The notes: a model not told the origin generated them from the letters alone. 43,835 nt of DNA from Magnetococcales bacterium DCbin2 (GCA_002753615.1 PEAO01000010.1:1-43835), one strand, 5' to 3'; shown: positions 1 through 9,422, counted from the first letter of the stretch. Made by a program: numbers and translations.

Positions 1-18
1 TTTTTCTTTTAATAATTT
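1..18 (+). repeat. Left copy of window-end inverted repeat
   Basis: TTTTTCTTTTAATAATTT is the exact reverse complement of 43779-43796. Confidence 0.55.
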
Positions 19-104
19 TCTAGGGTGTGTCTCAAGTTATCGGATACCAACACGGCCTAATGTCAAAGGATTCCAAATGCAATTGCCCTGCTGCGCTGTG
101 GCGG

Positions 105-1502
105 TCAGGAGGATGGCCAGATTTTGCCAGGGTTGAGTAATCCCAGGGGGTCGAAAACTTGTTTGATTTGTTTTTGCAGGGAGAGACAATTTTCGTCCAA
201 TTCCCAGGCGATGTAGTCACGTTTCTGAGTTCCTACGCCGTGTTCTCCCGAGAGGGATCCGTCGAGATCAAGTACCAGTCGGAATACGCGGTCCAGTACC
301 CCGCCAACTTGTGACATGATTTTCTCATTTTGAGGATCTACCAGAAGGTTGACGTGGATGTTGCCGTTGCCGGCATGGCCAAAATTAATGATAGGGATTC
401 CCGCATCTTTGGAAATGTTTTCCAGACCGGCCATCAAAGCGGGCAATCTGGAAACCGGGACGACGACATCTTCATTGATTCTTTTGGGGGCCAATTTTTT
501 CAGGATGGGTGACAAGGCACTTCGTGCTTGCCAAACCGATGCCGCATCGGAACCATCGACGGGGGGGGTCCATTCCAGGGGCTTGAAGCGCAGGATTGTG
601 TTGATCATCTCCTGTATCTGAGCATCCAAGCCGTGGAGACCACCGGCCACTTCCAGGAGCAGCATGGCGCGGGCTTCTTTGGGGATGGCGAGCGTTGTTT
701 CGCGGCGCAGAAGATCGAGTGCGGAACCGTCCAGAAATTCGAGGGCCGATGGGGGTTGTCGGGCCGCGAGCAGGGTGGAAACCGCCGCCGCTGCCAGTTC
801 CACACTGGGAAAAGCGATGCGGGAGAGCAGACGTTTTTCGGGTCGTGGGGCCAACTTCAGTATGGCCCGTGAGACGACCGCCAGCGTCCCCTCGGAGCCT
901 GTGAGCAGGCGTGTCATGTCAAAGCCGACAACACCTTTGGTCGTGCGGCCTCCGGTATGAATGAGCGTTCCGTCCATCAAGACGGCGTTCAACCCCAACA
1001 CCCAATCGCGGGTGACCCCCCAGCGTACCGCCCCTGGACCGGCGGCACACATCGCAATATTACCGCCGACGGTACAGGCGCGTGCCGAGGAGGGATCTGG
1101 GGGCCAAAATAAGCCGGAACTTTCCAAATGTTTTTGGAGATCGTGATTGACAACACCCGGTTCTACGATGACGTACCGATCCGCAGGGGAAAATTCCAGA
1201 ATATGTTTCATACGTTGGGTCGATAACACCAACCCACCCTGGACGGCCAACGCTCCCCCCACATTGCCCGTTCCGGCACCACGGGGGGTGACGGAGACGC
1301 GATGGTTGTGGCACAGGTGCAGGATGGCGCAGATTTGCTCTTCGCTGGTTGCCAGGGCGATGGCGTCGGGCAAGGCGCGATAACCGGTATTATCCCAGGC
1401 ATACGCTTCGCGGTCCGTGGTGGCGGTGAGAAATCCATCATCTCCGAGAAGGGTTTTCAGTTCATGAATAACCGGTCCGGGAATTGTGGGCACTGCCGTC
1501 AT
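105..1502 (-). CDS. glcD: FAD-binding oxidase, glycolate oxidase subunit GlcD-like
   Basis: 465 aa ORF with FAD-binding PCMH-type motifs (TPRGAGTGNVGGAL, CTVGGNIAMCAAGPGAVRWGVTRDWVLG, TGSEGTLAVVSRA) and C-terminal FGHAGNGNIHVN / SGEHGVGTQKR / NPGKIWP typical of GlcD/D-lactate dehydrogenase family. Confidence 0.9.
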   Translation of the reverse strand: MTAVPTIPGPVIHELKTLLGDDGFLTATTDREAYAWDNTGYRALPDAIALATSEEQICAILHLCHNHRVSVTPRGAGTGNVGGALAVQGGLVLSTQRMKHILEFSPADRYVIVEPGVVNHDLQKHLESSGLFWPPDPSSARACTVGGNIAMCAAGPGAVRWGVTRDWVLGLNAVLMDGTLIHTGGRTTKGVVGFDMTRLLTGSEGTLAVVSRAILKLAPRPEKRLLSRIAFPSVELAAAAVSTLLAARQPPSALEFLDGSALDLLRRETTLAIPKEARAMLLLEVAGGLHGLDAQIQEMINTILRFKPLEWTPPVDGSDAASVWQARSALSPILKKLAPKRINEDVVVPVSRLPALMAGLENISKDAGIPIINFGHAGNGNIHVNLLVDPQNEKIMSQVGGVLDRVFRLVLDLDGSLSGEHGVGTQKRDYIAWELDENCLSLQKQIKQVFDPLGLLNPGKIWPSS

Positions 1503-2113
1503 GGTTTGGTTTTGGCTTGATGATTGGCCAGGGGGAGGGCGGTCCCTTCCACCTCGATGTAGGAAACCACTTCGACGACCCCTTTGACCCCTTGGGCGAC
1601 TTCGATGGCGCGGTCGCGTTCCGGGACCAGTTTGGCCATTCCGGTGAGGTAGACAACCCCCTTGGTGGTTTCGACGTGAATATCCAGGCCGCGCACGGCG
1701 TTATCCGCCAGCAGTTGGATTTTGATTTGATTGCTGATCCAGACATCCTGGGCCAATTCCATGGCGGTGGCATGTTGGACGATCAATTCCGAGGAGACTT
1801 CGATGACGCCACGGGTATTTTTGGCGATGGCAATGGCTTCCTTGATTTCTCCTTCGGAGGAGGCGGTTCCGGTGAGCAACACTTTACCGTTGTAGACGGA
1901 GACGTTGACATTGCCCGCTTGGACCTTTTCACTATCGACGTAGGCACTGCGAATTTTCCACGCCACCCAATTATCTTCGATGAAGCTGTTGGCTCCGCGT
2001 CGTTCGGCGACCATATCGGTGGCAACAAGCCCTCCCCCGGCAATCATGGGGACACATCCCCCCAAAAACAGCACCATGCCCAGTGCCGCCATCATTTTCC
2101 ACAGTGTGATCAT
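1499..2113 (-). CDS. BON-domain outer-membrane lipoprotein (DolP/YraP-like)
   Basis: 204 aa; lipobox (MVLFLGGC) and two BON-like repeats (VNVSVYNGKVLLTGTASSEGEIKEAIAIAKNTRGVIEV...; LDIHVETTKGVVYLTGMAKLVPERDRAIEVAQGVKGVVEVVSYIEV); stop overlaps the start of the downstream glcD-like gene. Confidence 0.82.
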   Translation of the reverse strand: MITLWKMMAALGMVLFLGGCVPMIAGGGLVATDMVAERRGANSFIEDNWVAWKIRSAYVDSEKVQAGNVNVSVYNGKVLLTGTASSEGEIKEAIAIAKNTRGVIEVSSELIVQHATAMELAQDVWISNQIKIQLLADNAVRGLDIHVETTKGVVYLTGMAKLVPERDRAIEVAQGVKGVVEVVSYIEVEGTALPLANHQAKTKP

Positions 2114-2282
2114 GCCCGACCTCGACTTATATTTTGGCGTTAAGGAATCTGGCAGTCGTCCGGTTGCAAGAGACTCCCTTTGCGACTTCCACGGGTAGTG
2201 TACTGGTTTTTGGTTCCTAAATCAATTAAGGCAAGTCAAAAAATAGGGACCAACGTGTTTACGGCAACATGTTGGGTCGGTT

Positions 2283-2649
2283 TTGCTTGCGCCAACCGAA
2301 TCGGTGTCCGAACAATTGGGATGGCGTGGAAAATTGGGTGGAAGTCCGGTACAATTGAAGTTTACTATGGAGCCAACAGGCTCTCCAGACATCGATATCT
2401 TCGACCGCAAGGTCTCCTCCAAAGCGGACAACACGATGGGCATCTTTGTTTCGATATCCGGCTATTAATGATGGAGCTATCAAGACAGCTTCCCGGGAGA
2501 AGACGCCTTTGCTGCTGCTGGATGGAACCCACCTGTACAATTTTGTTTTACGGGAAACCATGTTATTGCCCGACGTAATCCGCAGGGTAAAACGACATGC
2601 TGCTCAGACGGGGAACGCCTTTCTCCCACCGAGTCAATTTTCTGGATGA
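2283..2649 (+). pseudogene. Frameshifted remnant of a nuclease-like (restriction-endonuclease-type) protein
   Basis: Frame 2283-2468 reads ...PTGSPDIDIFDRKVSSKADNTMGIFVSISGY* and the +1 frame 2446-2649 continues AIKTASREKTPLLLLDGTHLYNFVLRETMLLPDVIRRVKRHAAQTGNAFLP; the two halves join as one coherent protein across a single frameshift near 2462-2470. Confidence 0.6.
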
Positions 2650-2966
2650 TTTATGATCATTGGTTCCAACGCCATGGGACTACGTTTTTGGAAAGAAGGA
2701 AGCATACTGGGTTATTGTTCACCTTACGGATGGTTAGGAGAGTGGGAGGAAGATTTGATCAATCTTCAAATGCAAGTGCCTTCCCAAAAGAGAATCAGAT
2801 TTATATTGAAGAAGTGTGGGAACTTGGAGAGAACGGCGTTTTCAAAGAGAAGGTGAACGGAACTCGAGGAATTATAGTTCAGGGCAAGGACATATCTTTA
2901 GTGGAATTCTTTGGTAATAACGAGGTGCAAGATGAGGAACAAGAAATTACCCAAAAGCCCTGTTGA
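2646..2966 (+). CDS. Hypothetical protein (uncertain; may be part of the decayed region)
   Basis: 106 aa ORF with plausible C-terminal half (IYIEEVWELGENGVFKEKVNGTRGIIVQGKDISLVEFF); no family recognised. Confidence 0.35.
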   Translation: MIYDHWFQRHGTTFLERRKHTGLLFTLRMVRRVGGRFDQSSNASAFPKENQIYIEEVWELGENGVFKEKVNGTRGIIVQGKDISLVEFFGNNEVQDEEQEITQKPC

Positions 2967-3120
2967 TATCCAACCTGGGAGAGTTCAGACAGTAGTAATA
3001 GGATCTTATCAACCAACGAGAAGTACTCTGAATCCGGCAACTCCCCCAAAAGGGGGGTCTGGCGTTCCTCCCAAAGGTTCTGGATCCAGTTCTTCAGGTG
3101 GCGGGCAGGCGCAAAGCTGA
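2932..3120 (+). CDS. Small hypothetical protein (63 aa, Pro/Gly/Ser-rich tail)
   Basis: ATG at 2932 overlaps the previous ORF; MRNKKLPKSPVDIQPGRVQTVVIGSYQPTRSTLNPATPPKGGSGVPPKGSGSSSSGGGQAQS; coding status uncertain. Confidence 0.3.
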   Translation: MRNKKLPKSPVDIQPGRVQTVVIGSYQPTRSTLNPATPPKGGSGVPPKGSGSSSSGGGQAQS

Positions 3121-3186
3121 TACGTTGATATGTCACCATGGAATTTGGGGGCACAGTTACGAAGCGGTTGCCCCGTTGCCGATGCG

Positions 3187-3567
3187 TTACCACCCTGGTC
3201 TGAAGGCATCCTTGATCCAGTCGATTTGCCAATCCTGGTTGCGCTTGGCGACCAGGATGACATCAAAACGACAGACGCAATGGTGCAAGTGGGGATGACG
3301 TTGCAGGTAGGCTTCCGCCAGCATGAACAAGCGACGTTGTTTGGCGGCGTTGATCGATTCGCCAATGGATCCAATCTCTTCCGAATGAACAAGACGGCGC
3401 GAACGGACTTCGCAAAAGACTAAGTTGTCGTGTTTTTGGGCGATGAGGTCCATTTCACCCATGGCGGAGGTGTGGTTCTTCTCAAGGATGAGATACCCAT
3501 CTTTCAATAGGGTCTTTTCGGCCAGGGTTTCACCATGGCGTCCCAGCCATTGTCGCCAAAATGTCAT
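3187..3567 (-). CDS. yraN: YraN/UPF0102 family putative endonuclease
   Basis: 126 aa; GRHGETLAEKTLLKDGYLILEKNHTSAMGEMDLIAQKHDNLVFCEVRSRR matches the GExxAxxxL...GEIDLI...lvFvEVK pattern of UPF0102. Confidence 0.9.
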   Translation of the reverse strand: MTFWRQWLGRHGETLAEKTLLKDGYLILEKNHTSAMGEMDLIAQKHDNLVFCEVRSRRLVHSEEIGSIGESINAAKQRRLFMLAEAYLQRHPHLHHCVCRFDVILVAKRNQDWQIDWIKDAFRPGW

Positions 3568-4412
3568 GGACGCTGCTTTAATTGAAGTGCCAATCGATAA
3601 ATTTCATTGGCGGGAAGACCAGTCTGGGCGGCAATGAGACGGGCCGTCTCCTTAACGCCTGTCCCTTGGTGTAAACTTGCTGTAATTTGCTCTTCGACTG
3701 CGGTAGAATGAAGGTCGGGTTTGCGTTTGACCGCCCCCTCAAGGATGATGACGATCTCCCCTCGTGGTGGTGTGTGTTCAAAAAAATGGGCCAGTTCGCT
3801 TAGACGGCCCCGGTGCCAGCTTTCATGAATTTTTGTGAGTTCGCGGGCAACCACGGCACGTCGGTCTGGATCGGAGATGCGGGCCAAGTCACCCAGTGTT
3901 GCGTTCAGGCGTATGGGGGATTCAAACAAAATGCAGGTGCGCTCCTCGGTTTTGAGTGCCTGGAGAAATGCGTTTCTCTCTTTGCCTTTCCGGGGGAGAA
4001 AGCCTTCAAAAATAAAACGATTGGTGGAAAAACCACATCCGGCGATGGCGGTTATGACCGAGGAGGGTCCGGGTAAGACTTCCATGGGCAACGATTCGGC
4101 GATGACTTGATTGATCAACGGCCCCCCTGGATCGCTGATCCCTGGACAGCCCGCATCGCTGACAAGGGCAAAATGGGTTCCCGCTTTGAGTTGGTCGCAT
4201 ATCCAGGGGATCTTTGTGGCACTATTGTGTTCGTTGAAACTGACGCGGCGGGTGCGTATTTCGTAGCGACGGCAAAGGATTCCCGTCAGTCGGGTGTCTT
4301 CCGCCAAGATGCAATCCACCGATTGCAGTACCCGAATGGCCCGGAATGACATATCCTCCAGGTTGCCGATGGGGGTGGGAACGATGGTCAAAGTGCCTGG
4401 ATCTTTTTTCAA
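3564..4412 (-). CDS. rsmI: 16S rRNA (cytidine(1402)-2'-O)-methyltransferase RsmI
   Basis: 282 aa; GTLTIVPTPIGNLEDMSFRAIRVLQSVDCILAEDTR, LVSDAGCPGISDPG, FEGFLPRKGKER; apparent TTG start (in-frame stop just upstream). Confidence 0.95.
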   Translation of the reverse strand: MKKDPGTLTIVPTPIGNLEDMSFRAIRVLQSVDCILAEDTRLTGILCRRYEIRTRRVSFNEHNSATKIPWICDQLKAGTHFALVSDAGCPGISDPGGPLINQVIAESLPMEVLPGPSSVITAIAGCGFSTNRFIFEGFLPRKGKERNAFLQALKTEERTCILFESPIRLNATLGDLARISDPDRRAVVARELTKIHESWHRGRLSELAHFFEHTPPRGEIVIILEGAVKRKPDLHSTAVEEQITASLHQGTGVKETARLIAAQTGLPANEIYRLALQLKQRP

Positions 4413-4429
4413 TTGAAAACCTGTCTTCT

Positions 4430-6622
4430 ATGGAAACATGCATGAGTACTTGTCACCGCAACGATCTACAGCCCGCAATGATGGTACCATCGGGAGTGCC
4501 AATCCCAAGGGGATTTTGGCTCGTGATGCTGGTTTTTATTCTGGCACTGATCGGAGGGTGTGTCACGACGACAGACGAAAAGCCAAAGAGATCGGTTGCG
4601 CCGAAGGAATCGCTTGAGAGCAAGAGTGAGGCTTCCGTACCGCCGCAAAAAGGGGAAGGGGTTGCAGAGGCCCCCATGCGTATGATCGCGGAGGCCCGCA
4701 GTCTTGTCGAGAAAAATCGATTGGATGCCGCGATGCTTCTTTATCGGCGTATTTTGCAAGAGTTTGGGCAGACCGATCAGGCCAATGAAGCCCGATTTCG
4801 TTTGGGCGAGGTCTTGATGCTTCAAGGCCAAACGGAACAGGCATTACCATTTTTAATCGATGCGGCTTCCAAATCGAATCAACCTTATGCCTGGGAAAGT
4901 TTGTCCCTTGTCGGAGATATTCAAGAGCAACGCGGTGATGTCGAGGGGGCGTGGTCCAGTTGGATTCGGGTGGCTTATTCCGGCTCTACGCAAGCGATGA
5001 CGCCTTGGAAAAAGTTTTTGAAAAGTTATATGCAAAACGGCAACGCTGAGAACACCCAGCGGCTGTTCCTGATGTTGCCTCCCGGTCAACTTTCCAGCGA
5101 CCAGACGGGGGTGGCCCTGACAACGGCGGACCAGGTTGAGACGGAAAGGTTGAAACAACTCCATGCCATCCAGCCACCGCAATCACCGTTTACCCCTTTG
5201 TTTGCCCTGATTTTGGGTGATCGCCAATATCAGGAAGGTGGTTCCCAAGGGGCTATGGATTACTGGAAATCGGCCAATGGGAGCGATCTGGCCTCGTTGG
5301 AGGCCCAGCGTCGCTTGGCCCCGGCGGACAATCAACCTGGATTGACGATGGGGTTGCTGCTCCCCCTGAGTGGTGATTATGCGACCATCGGGAAAAACCT
5401 GTTGAAGGCGATTAAAAAAGGATTGCGTGATTATCCCGATACCAAGATCATCTTGCGGGTAGCCGATAGTCATGGAAAGGCGGAGGAGGCCCGAAGTGCC
5501 ATGGAACAATTTCGCCTGGATGGCGTGGGGGCCGTCATTGGACCTGTCTTCCAGGAGGAGGCCAAGGCGGCGGCGGAAGTGGCGGCCCGTTATAATATTC
5601 CCATTGTGACGTTGAATCCCCGTGATGGCATTGTGCCACCCGGTTCCAGCGTTTTCCAGAATGCCTTCCGCCCCGAAACGGAAGGGCAATTGATGGCCAA
5701 ATTTGCGGTGGAAGAAAAAAAATTCCGCCGAATTGCCGTTTTGGCCCCCGATTCTGAGTATGGCCACCTGCTGACGCAAACCTTTTCCGATGCGGTGCGA
5801 CAGTCCGGTGGAACCATCGTCCGCGTCACTTTCTTTCCTACGGGAACCAGTGATTTTTCTCCGTGGATCAAGGCGTTGGTCAATGCGGATCCCAAGGATA
5901 TCCAGGCGCGCACCAACGCAGCCGGGTCCGATGGACCGTTGGACCCTGTGGAAGCGGTCTCTTCGGGGAGTGGGGCCTCCTTGCGGCCCTGGTCCGATTT
6001 TGATGCCTTGTTTTTGCCAGCCAATGCCCAGGAAGTCCGCTTGATCGCCCCACAGGCCGCCTTTTTTAAATTGCGCCAGCCCCAGGTCACATTCCTCGGT
6101 ACGTCGTTATGGAACAAGCCGGAACTCTTCAAAGAAGGAGCGGATTTTATCAAAGGGGCGTTCTTTTGTGACTCCGATGACGTGGCCCGTAACCGATTCA
6201 GCGAATCATTTTATCAGGTTTGGAAGGATACACCGTCCTCTCTCGATATGTTGGCCTATGATTCGGTGGCCCTGGTGGCTCAGTCCTTGCGGGTGGAACG
6301 GATGTCGGGTAGACCGTGGTATTCGGTGTTGAAGGGGGGGCAGAGGATCTACGGGGCTGCGGGGGTTGTTTATTTTGATGAGGGGGGGCAAAGCCGCAGA
6401 GATCTTTATGTTTATAAAATCGAAGCGGATGGGCCAAAAAAAATGGAGGCCATGCCATTCCAGGGGCAAATTGGCCAGATGTCAGTTCCTGAAAATTCTT
6501 TTCAGCCAGGGGACGGTCGTGGATTGGAAGTCGGCGGATCTGGAAGGGAGAAAGAGATGCCTATGGGGCAATCACCTGGGATGTCTCCGCCGCCAGGTGC
6601 CCTGGGGCCTTCCTTTTTCTGA
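4430..6622 (+). CDS. Penicillin-binding protein activator, LppC/LpoA-like lipoprotein
   Basis: ORF 4346-6622, probable start ATG 4430; lipobox (LVMLVFILALIGGC), TPR-like N-terminal half, periplasmic-binding-protein-like C-terminal half (MGLLLPLSGDYATIGKNLLKAIKKGL...VIGPVFQEEAKAAAEVAARYNIPIVTLNP); divergent from rsmI as in the lpoA locus. Confidence 0.85.
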   Translation: METCMSTCHRNDLQPAMMVPSGVPIPRGFWLVMLVFILALIGGCVTTTDEKPKRSVAPKESLESKSEASVPPQKGEGVAEAPMRMIAEARSLVEKNRLDAAMLLYRRILQEFGQTDQANEARFRLGEVLMLQGQTEQALPFLIDAASKSNQPYAWESLSLVGDIQEQRGDVEGAWSSWIRVAYSGSTQAMTPWKKFLKSYMQNGNAENTQRLFLMLPPGQLSSDQTGVALTTADQVETERLKQLHAIQPPQSPFTPLFALILGDRQYQEGGSQGAMDYWKSANGSDLASLEAQRRLAPADNQPGLTMGLLLPLSGDYATIGKNLLKAIKKGLRDYPDTKIILRVADSHGKAEEARSAMEQFRLDGVGAVIGPVFQEEAKAAAEVAARYNIPIVTLNPRDGIVPPGSSVFQNAFRPETEGQLMAKFAVEEKKFRRIAVLAPDSEYGHLLTQTFSDAVRQSGGTIVRVTFFPTGTSDFSPWIKALVNADPKDIQARTNAAGSDGPLDPVEAVSSGSGASLRPWSDFDALFLPANAQEVRLIAPQAAFFKLRQPQVTFLGTSLWNKPELFKEGADFIKGAFFCDSDDVARNRFSESFYQVWKDTPSSLDMLAYDSVALVAQSLRVERMSGRPWYSVLKGGQRIYGAAGVVYFDEGGQSRRDLYVYKIEADGPKKMEAMPFQGQIGQMSVPENSFQPGDGRGLEVGGSGREKEMPMGQSPGMSPPPGALGPSFF

Positions 6623-6726
6623 ACTTTTGCTATCTCATTTCCAAGTGACAAAGCATACCTGTCGGGCTAGAATCAAAGAGAGGACATTTTTTTCCGATAA
6701 TCTCCGCCGATGGCTGTGAAGGGTCC

Positions 6727-7137
6727 ATGAAGTGTCTCATTGTTGACGATCAGATTGAAAACAGGATGGTTCTGGCAAAAATTATGGAACCTTACGCCCA
6801 GTGCGACCAAGCTTCGGATGGTGCCGAAGCTTTGGAGTTGTTTTCCCTCCGTTTAGGCGAGGGCCAGCCCTATGATCTGGTACTCATGGATATCATGATG
6901 CCCTTGATGGATGGCCAGGAATCTTTGTGTAAAATGCGGGCTTTGGAAGAAAGTCTGGGTATTTTACAGGAAAATCAGTCTGCCATCGTTATGGTAACCG
7001 CCGTGGATGCCTCCTCCGAAATGAAGCGGGCATTTGAGGAGGGGCGATGCACCGGTTACATCAATAAACCGATCAACCGCGCGAAAATTCTGGTCAAACT
7101 GAGTGAACTTGGAATAAGTCCCAAAGTTTGGTGGTAG
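6727..7137 (+). CDS. CheY-like single-domain response regulator
   Basis: 136 aa; CLIVDDQIENR, DLVLMDIMMPLMDG, IVMVTAVDA, GYINKPINRAKI. Confidence 0.88.
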   Translation: MKCLIVDDQIENRMVLAKIMEPYAQCDQASDGAEALELFSLRLGEGQPYDLVLMDIMMPLMDGQESLCKMRALEESLGILQENQSAIVMVTAVDASSEMKRAFEEGRCTGYINKPINRAKILVKLSELGISPKVWW

Positions 7138-7195
7138 ATTCCTCCTGATCAAAAACGGTAACTATTCACATTCTTTTCTGCATAGCCTATCGACG

Positions 7196-7236
7196 AAAAA
7201 GGGTCTGGGGGTCATTCTCCAGACCCTTTTCTTTCT
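7196..7236. terminator. Intrinsic (probably bidirectional) terminator
   Basis: AAAAAGGGTCTGG-gggtcattct-CCAGACCCTTTT followed by CTTTCTT; perfect 12-13 bp stem. Confidence 0.8.
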
Positions 7237-7281
7237 TGATCATTGGGTGGGGAAAGACTACAACCGCAACGGAAATCAACG

Positions 7282-8643
7282 ATGAGACGGGTTGGCGGTG
7301 GGCAACCAATGGGGAACCGTGTGGGGAACGACCAAGCTGTTGTTAGTTCAGGAATTTTTCGCACAGGGTGGCCGTTTGCCGGAGCCATGTTGGTGCTGTT
7401 GGTTGGTTGCTGGCTTTCCACGGGAACTTTGGCACCTTATGCTGCGACCCAGGCTTCTCCGTTGGAATTGCCGTGTGGCTATCTGGCCAATACGGATCAT
7501 TTCTTTCACCTGCAACCTTTTCTGATGTTGGAGGGTGCGCCCCCCGAACAGTGGCAATCCGCCCTGATGTTGCGGCGGATCCTTTATCCGCTCCTGGCCT
7601 GGCCCCTGGTTGCAACGCTGGGTATTCTGTGGGGTGGCTTGCTGATCAATGTCTTATTGACGGTGGCTGGGGTTGTCGTTTGGATCCTCTTTATCTATCG
7701 GCGGGAGGGGCGTGCCGGGGCGATTGCGTCGGCATGGTTGTTGGCGACCTATCCTGGGATTATGTATTGGGTCGGCTTGCCTTACAGTTATGCCGTCATT
7801 GTGCCGGCGACGCTGGTTGGTTGCATTGGGCTGTTTGTCATATCCGAAGAATCTTGCTCCCTGCGTCAACTATTTTTGTTGAGTTCTGGGATTGGCGTTT
7901 TGTTCATCGCCTATGATGGTTTGCTCAACACGCTGGTCCCTGCCGCCCTTTGGATTTTGTGGCGGCAGCGGGGCGGCAGCCGGATTCCTCTGGCACTGGT
8001 GGGTTTAGTTTGGCCGACGGTGCTGACCTTGGCGGTTTTGCATTGGGGATTGGGTGTCCGTCTCGACAACTCCAATTCACAGACTTACCGGATCATTCTG
8101 GATAGTTGGCTGCATATCATGACCGCTTGGCCGGATGTACTCCAGAATGTTGCCCATCTGCCGCTTTTAGCCATTAGAAATTATTTTTACAGCAATTTTT
8201 TCTTTCTTCCCCTATCTTTTCTTGTCTTTCATCTGCTGATGCGGCGTTGTGGCGGGAGGCGTTATCATGTGGTCGAAGAGGGGATTATGGTGGCAACGGT
8301 ATTTTTCTTCCTGTTTTTGAATCTGGCTCCGCATTATCCCGGCTGGCAAATGCGGGGTGAGTGGATTGCTAGGCTTTATCAGCCGGTGTTTGTGGTGTTT
8401 GTCGTCTATCTTTCGCGTGGTTTTGGCAGGTTACCCCGGTCGTCAGGCTTACGGCGGATGGCGGTGGTGGTGGTCGGTGCCACGGTATTGGCCAATGGCT
8501 GGATTGTCTTTGGGGGATTGCATGGCAGTGCTATCACCGATCTTGCCTACCAACGATTTTATCAGCATACCCCCCCGTTTCGTTATTCCTATCATTTAGA
8601 AAAATATGGAATCAGGCCGTTGGGCTTTTGCCGACAACCCTAG
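7282..8643 (+). CDS. Multi-pass integral membrane protein (GT-C glycosyltransferase-like topology), uncharacterised
   Basis: ORF 7243-8643 with many hydrophobic segments; start codon uncertain; no family recognised. Confidence 0.6.
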   Translation: MRRVGGGQPMGNRVGNDQAVVSSGIFRTGWPFAGAMLVLLVGCWLSTGTLAPYAATQASPLELPCGYLANTDHFFHLQPFLMLEGAPPEQWQSALMLRRILYPLLAWPLVATLGILWGGLLINVLLTVAGVVVWILFIYRREGRAGAIASAWLLATYPGIMYWVGLPYSYAVIVPATLVGCIGLFVISEESCSLRQLFLLSSGIGVLFIAYDGLLNTLVPAALWILWRQRGGSRIPLALVGLVWPTVLTLAVLHWGLGVRLDNSNSQTYRIILDSWLHIMTAWPDVLQNVAHLPLLAIRNYFYSNFFFLPLSFLVFHLLMRRCGGRRYHVVEEGIMVATVFFFLFLNLAPHYPGWQMRGEWIARLYQPVFVVFVVYLSRGFGRLPRSSGLRRMAVVVVGATVLANGWIVFGGLHGSAITDLAYQRFYQHTPPFRYSYHLEKYGIRPLGFCRQP

Positions 8644-8864
8644 TCTCACCCTGAGCGCACTCAAAAATATTTGGAAAAATAGTTGGTGACAACCCGATGT
8701 TGCCAGTGTCAATATCAGAATTGTGCTGAAATGCTTCACCATGAAACACTTGCAATAAAATGATTTCTTGGCATGATTATTGTTTACGTTGCGTTATTTG
8801 AGGTGCGACAATGGTTGCGGGGCAACCTGAGGCCGCAAAGTGTTGGCCATACGGGAGTTGGGCG

Positions 8865-9422
8865 ATGTTTGACGAGATTAAAGTATCTCAGGTTGCAGCG
8901 TTTTTCCTGAACAAAACCCAGGAAGGGCGTATGCCACATTTAAAGTTGATGAAGCTGATGTATCTCGCTGATCGTGAAGCAATCCGCACGATGGGCTTGC
9001 CCATCACATGGGACTATCCTGTTTCGATGCCGCATGGACCGGTACTTTCCATGACGTTGGACTTGATGAATGGGAATGTCCGTTCATCACCGGGAGGATG
9101 GGAAGACTGGGTTTCTGCCAAAGAAAATCATGAGGTCTCTTCCCGCACCATCTTTGAGCCTGATAGGTTGACCAAGCTGAGCAGGGCGGAAATCAGCGTA
9201 CTCGAATCGGTTTGGCAGCAATTTCGCGAGATGAATCAGTGGAAAATTCGGGATTGGACTCATGATCATTGTTCCGAATGGCAGGATCCCCATGGGTCGT
9301 CTTTCCCAATTTCTTTCGACTCAATGGCACGATGTGTGGGATTTGACGCCGGCGCAGCAGCAAAACTAGCGGAACGTATTGAAGAAGCGCGAGGAATAGA
9401 CCAACTTTTTGCATCATTATGA
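8865..9422 (+). CDS. Panacea (DUF4065/SocA-like) domain protein, putative antitoxin
   Basis: MFDEIKVSQVAAFFLNKTQEGRMPHLKLMKLMYLADREAIRTMGLPITWDYPVSMPHGPVLSMTLDLMNG, the characteristic Panacea N-terminal pattern (KLxKLxYLADRxAL...YxxxxHGPVxsxxxxxl). Confidence 0.85.
   Translation: MFDEIKVSQVAAFFLNKTQEGRMPHLKLMKLMYLADREAIRTMGLPITWDYPVSMPHGPVLSMTLDLMNGNVRSSPGGWEDWVSAKENHEVSSRTIFEPDRLTKLSRAEISVLESVWQQFREMNQWKIRDWTHDHCSEWQDPHGSSFPISFDSMARCVGFDAGAAAKLAERIEEARGIDQLFASL

Noticed and set aside
1484-2143. 219 aa plus-strand ORF
   Set aside because: Antisense to the BON lipoprotein; Gly/Asp/Phe-rich mirror composition typical of a shadow ORF
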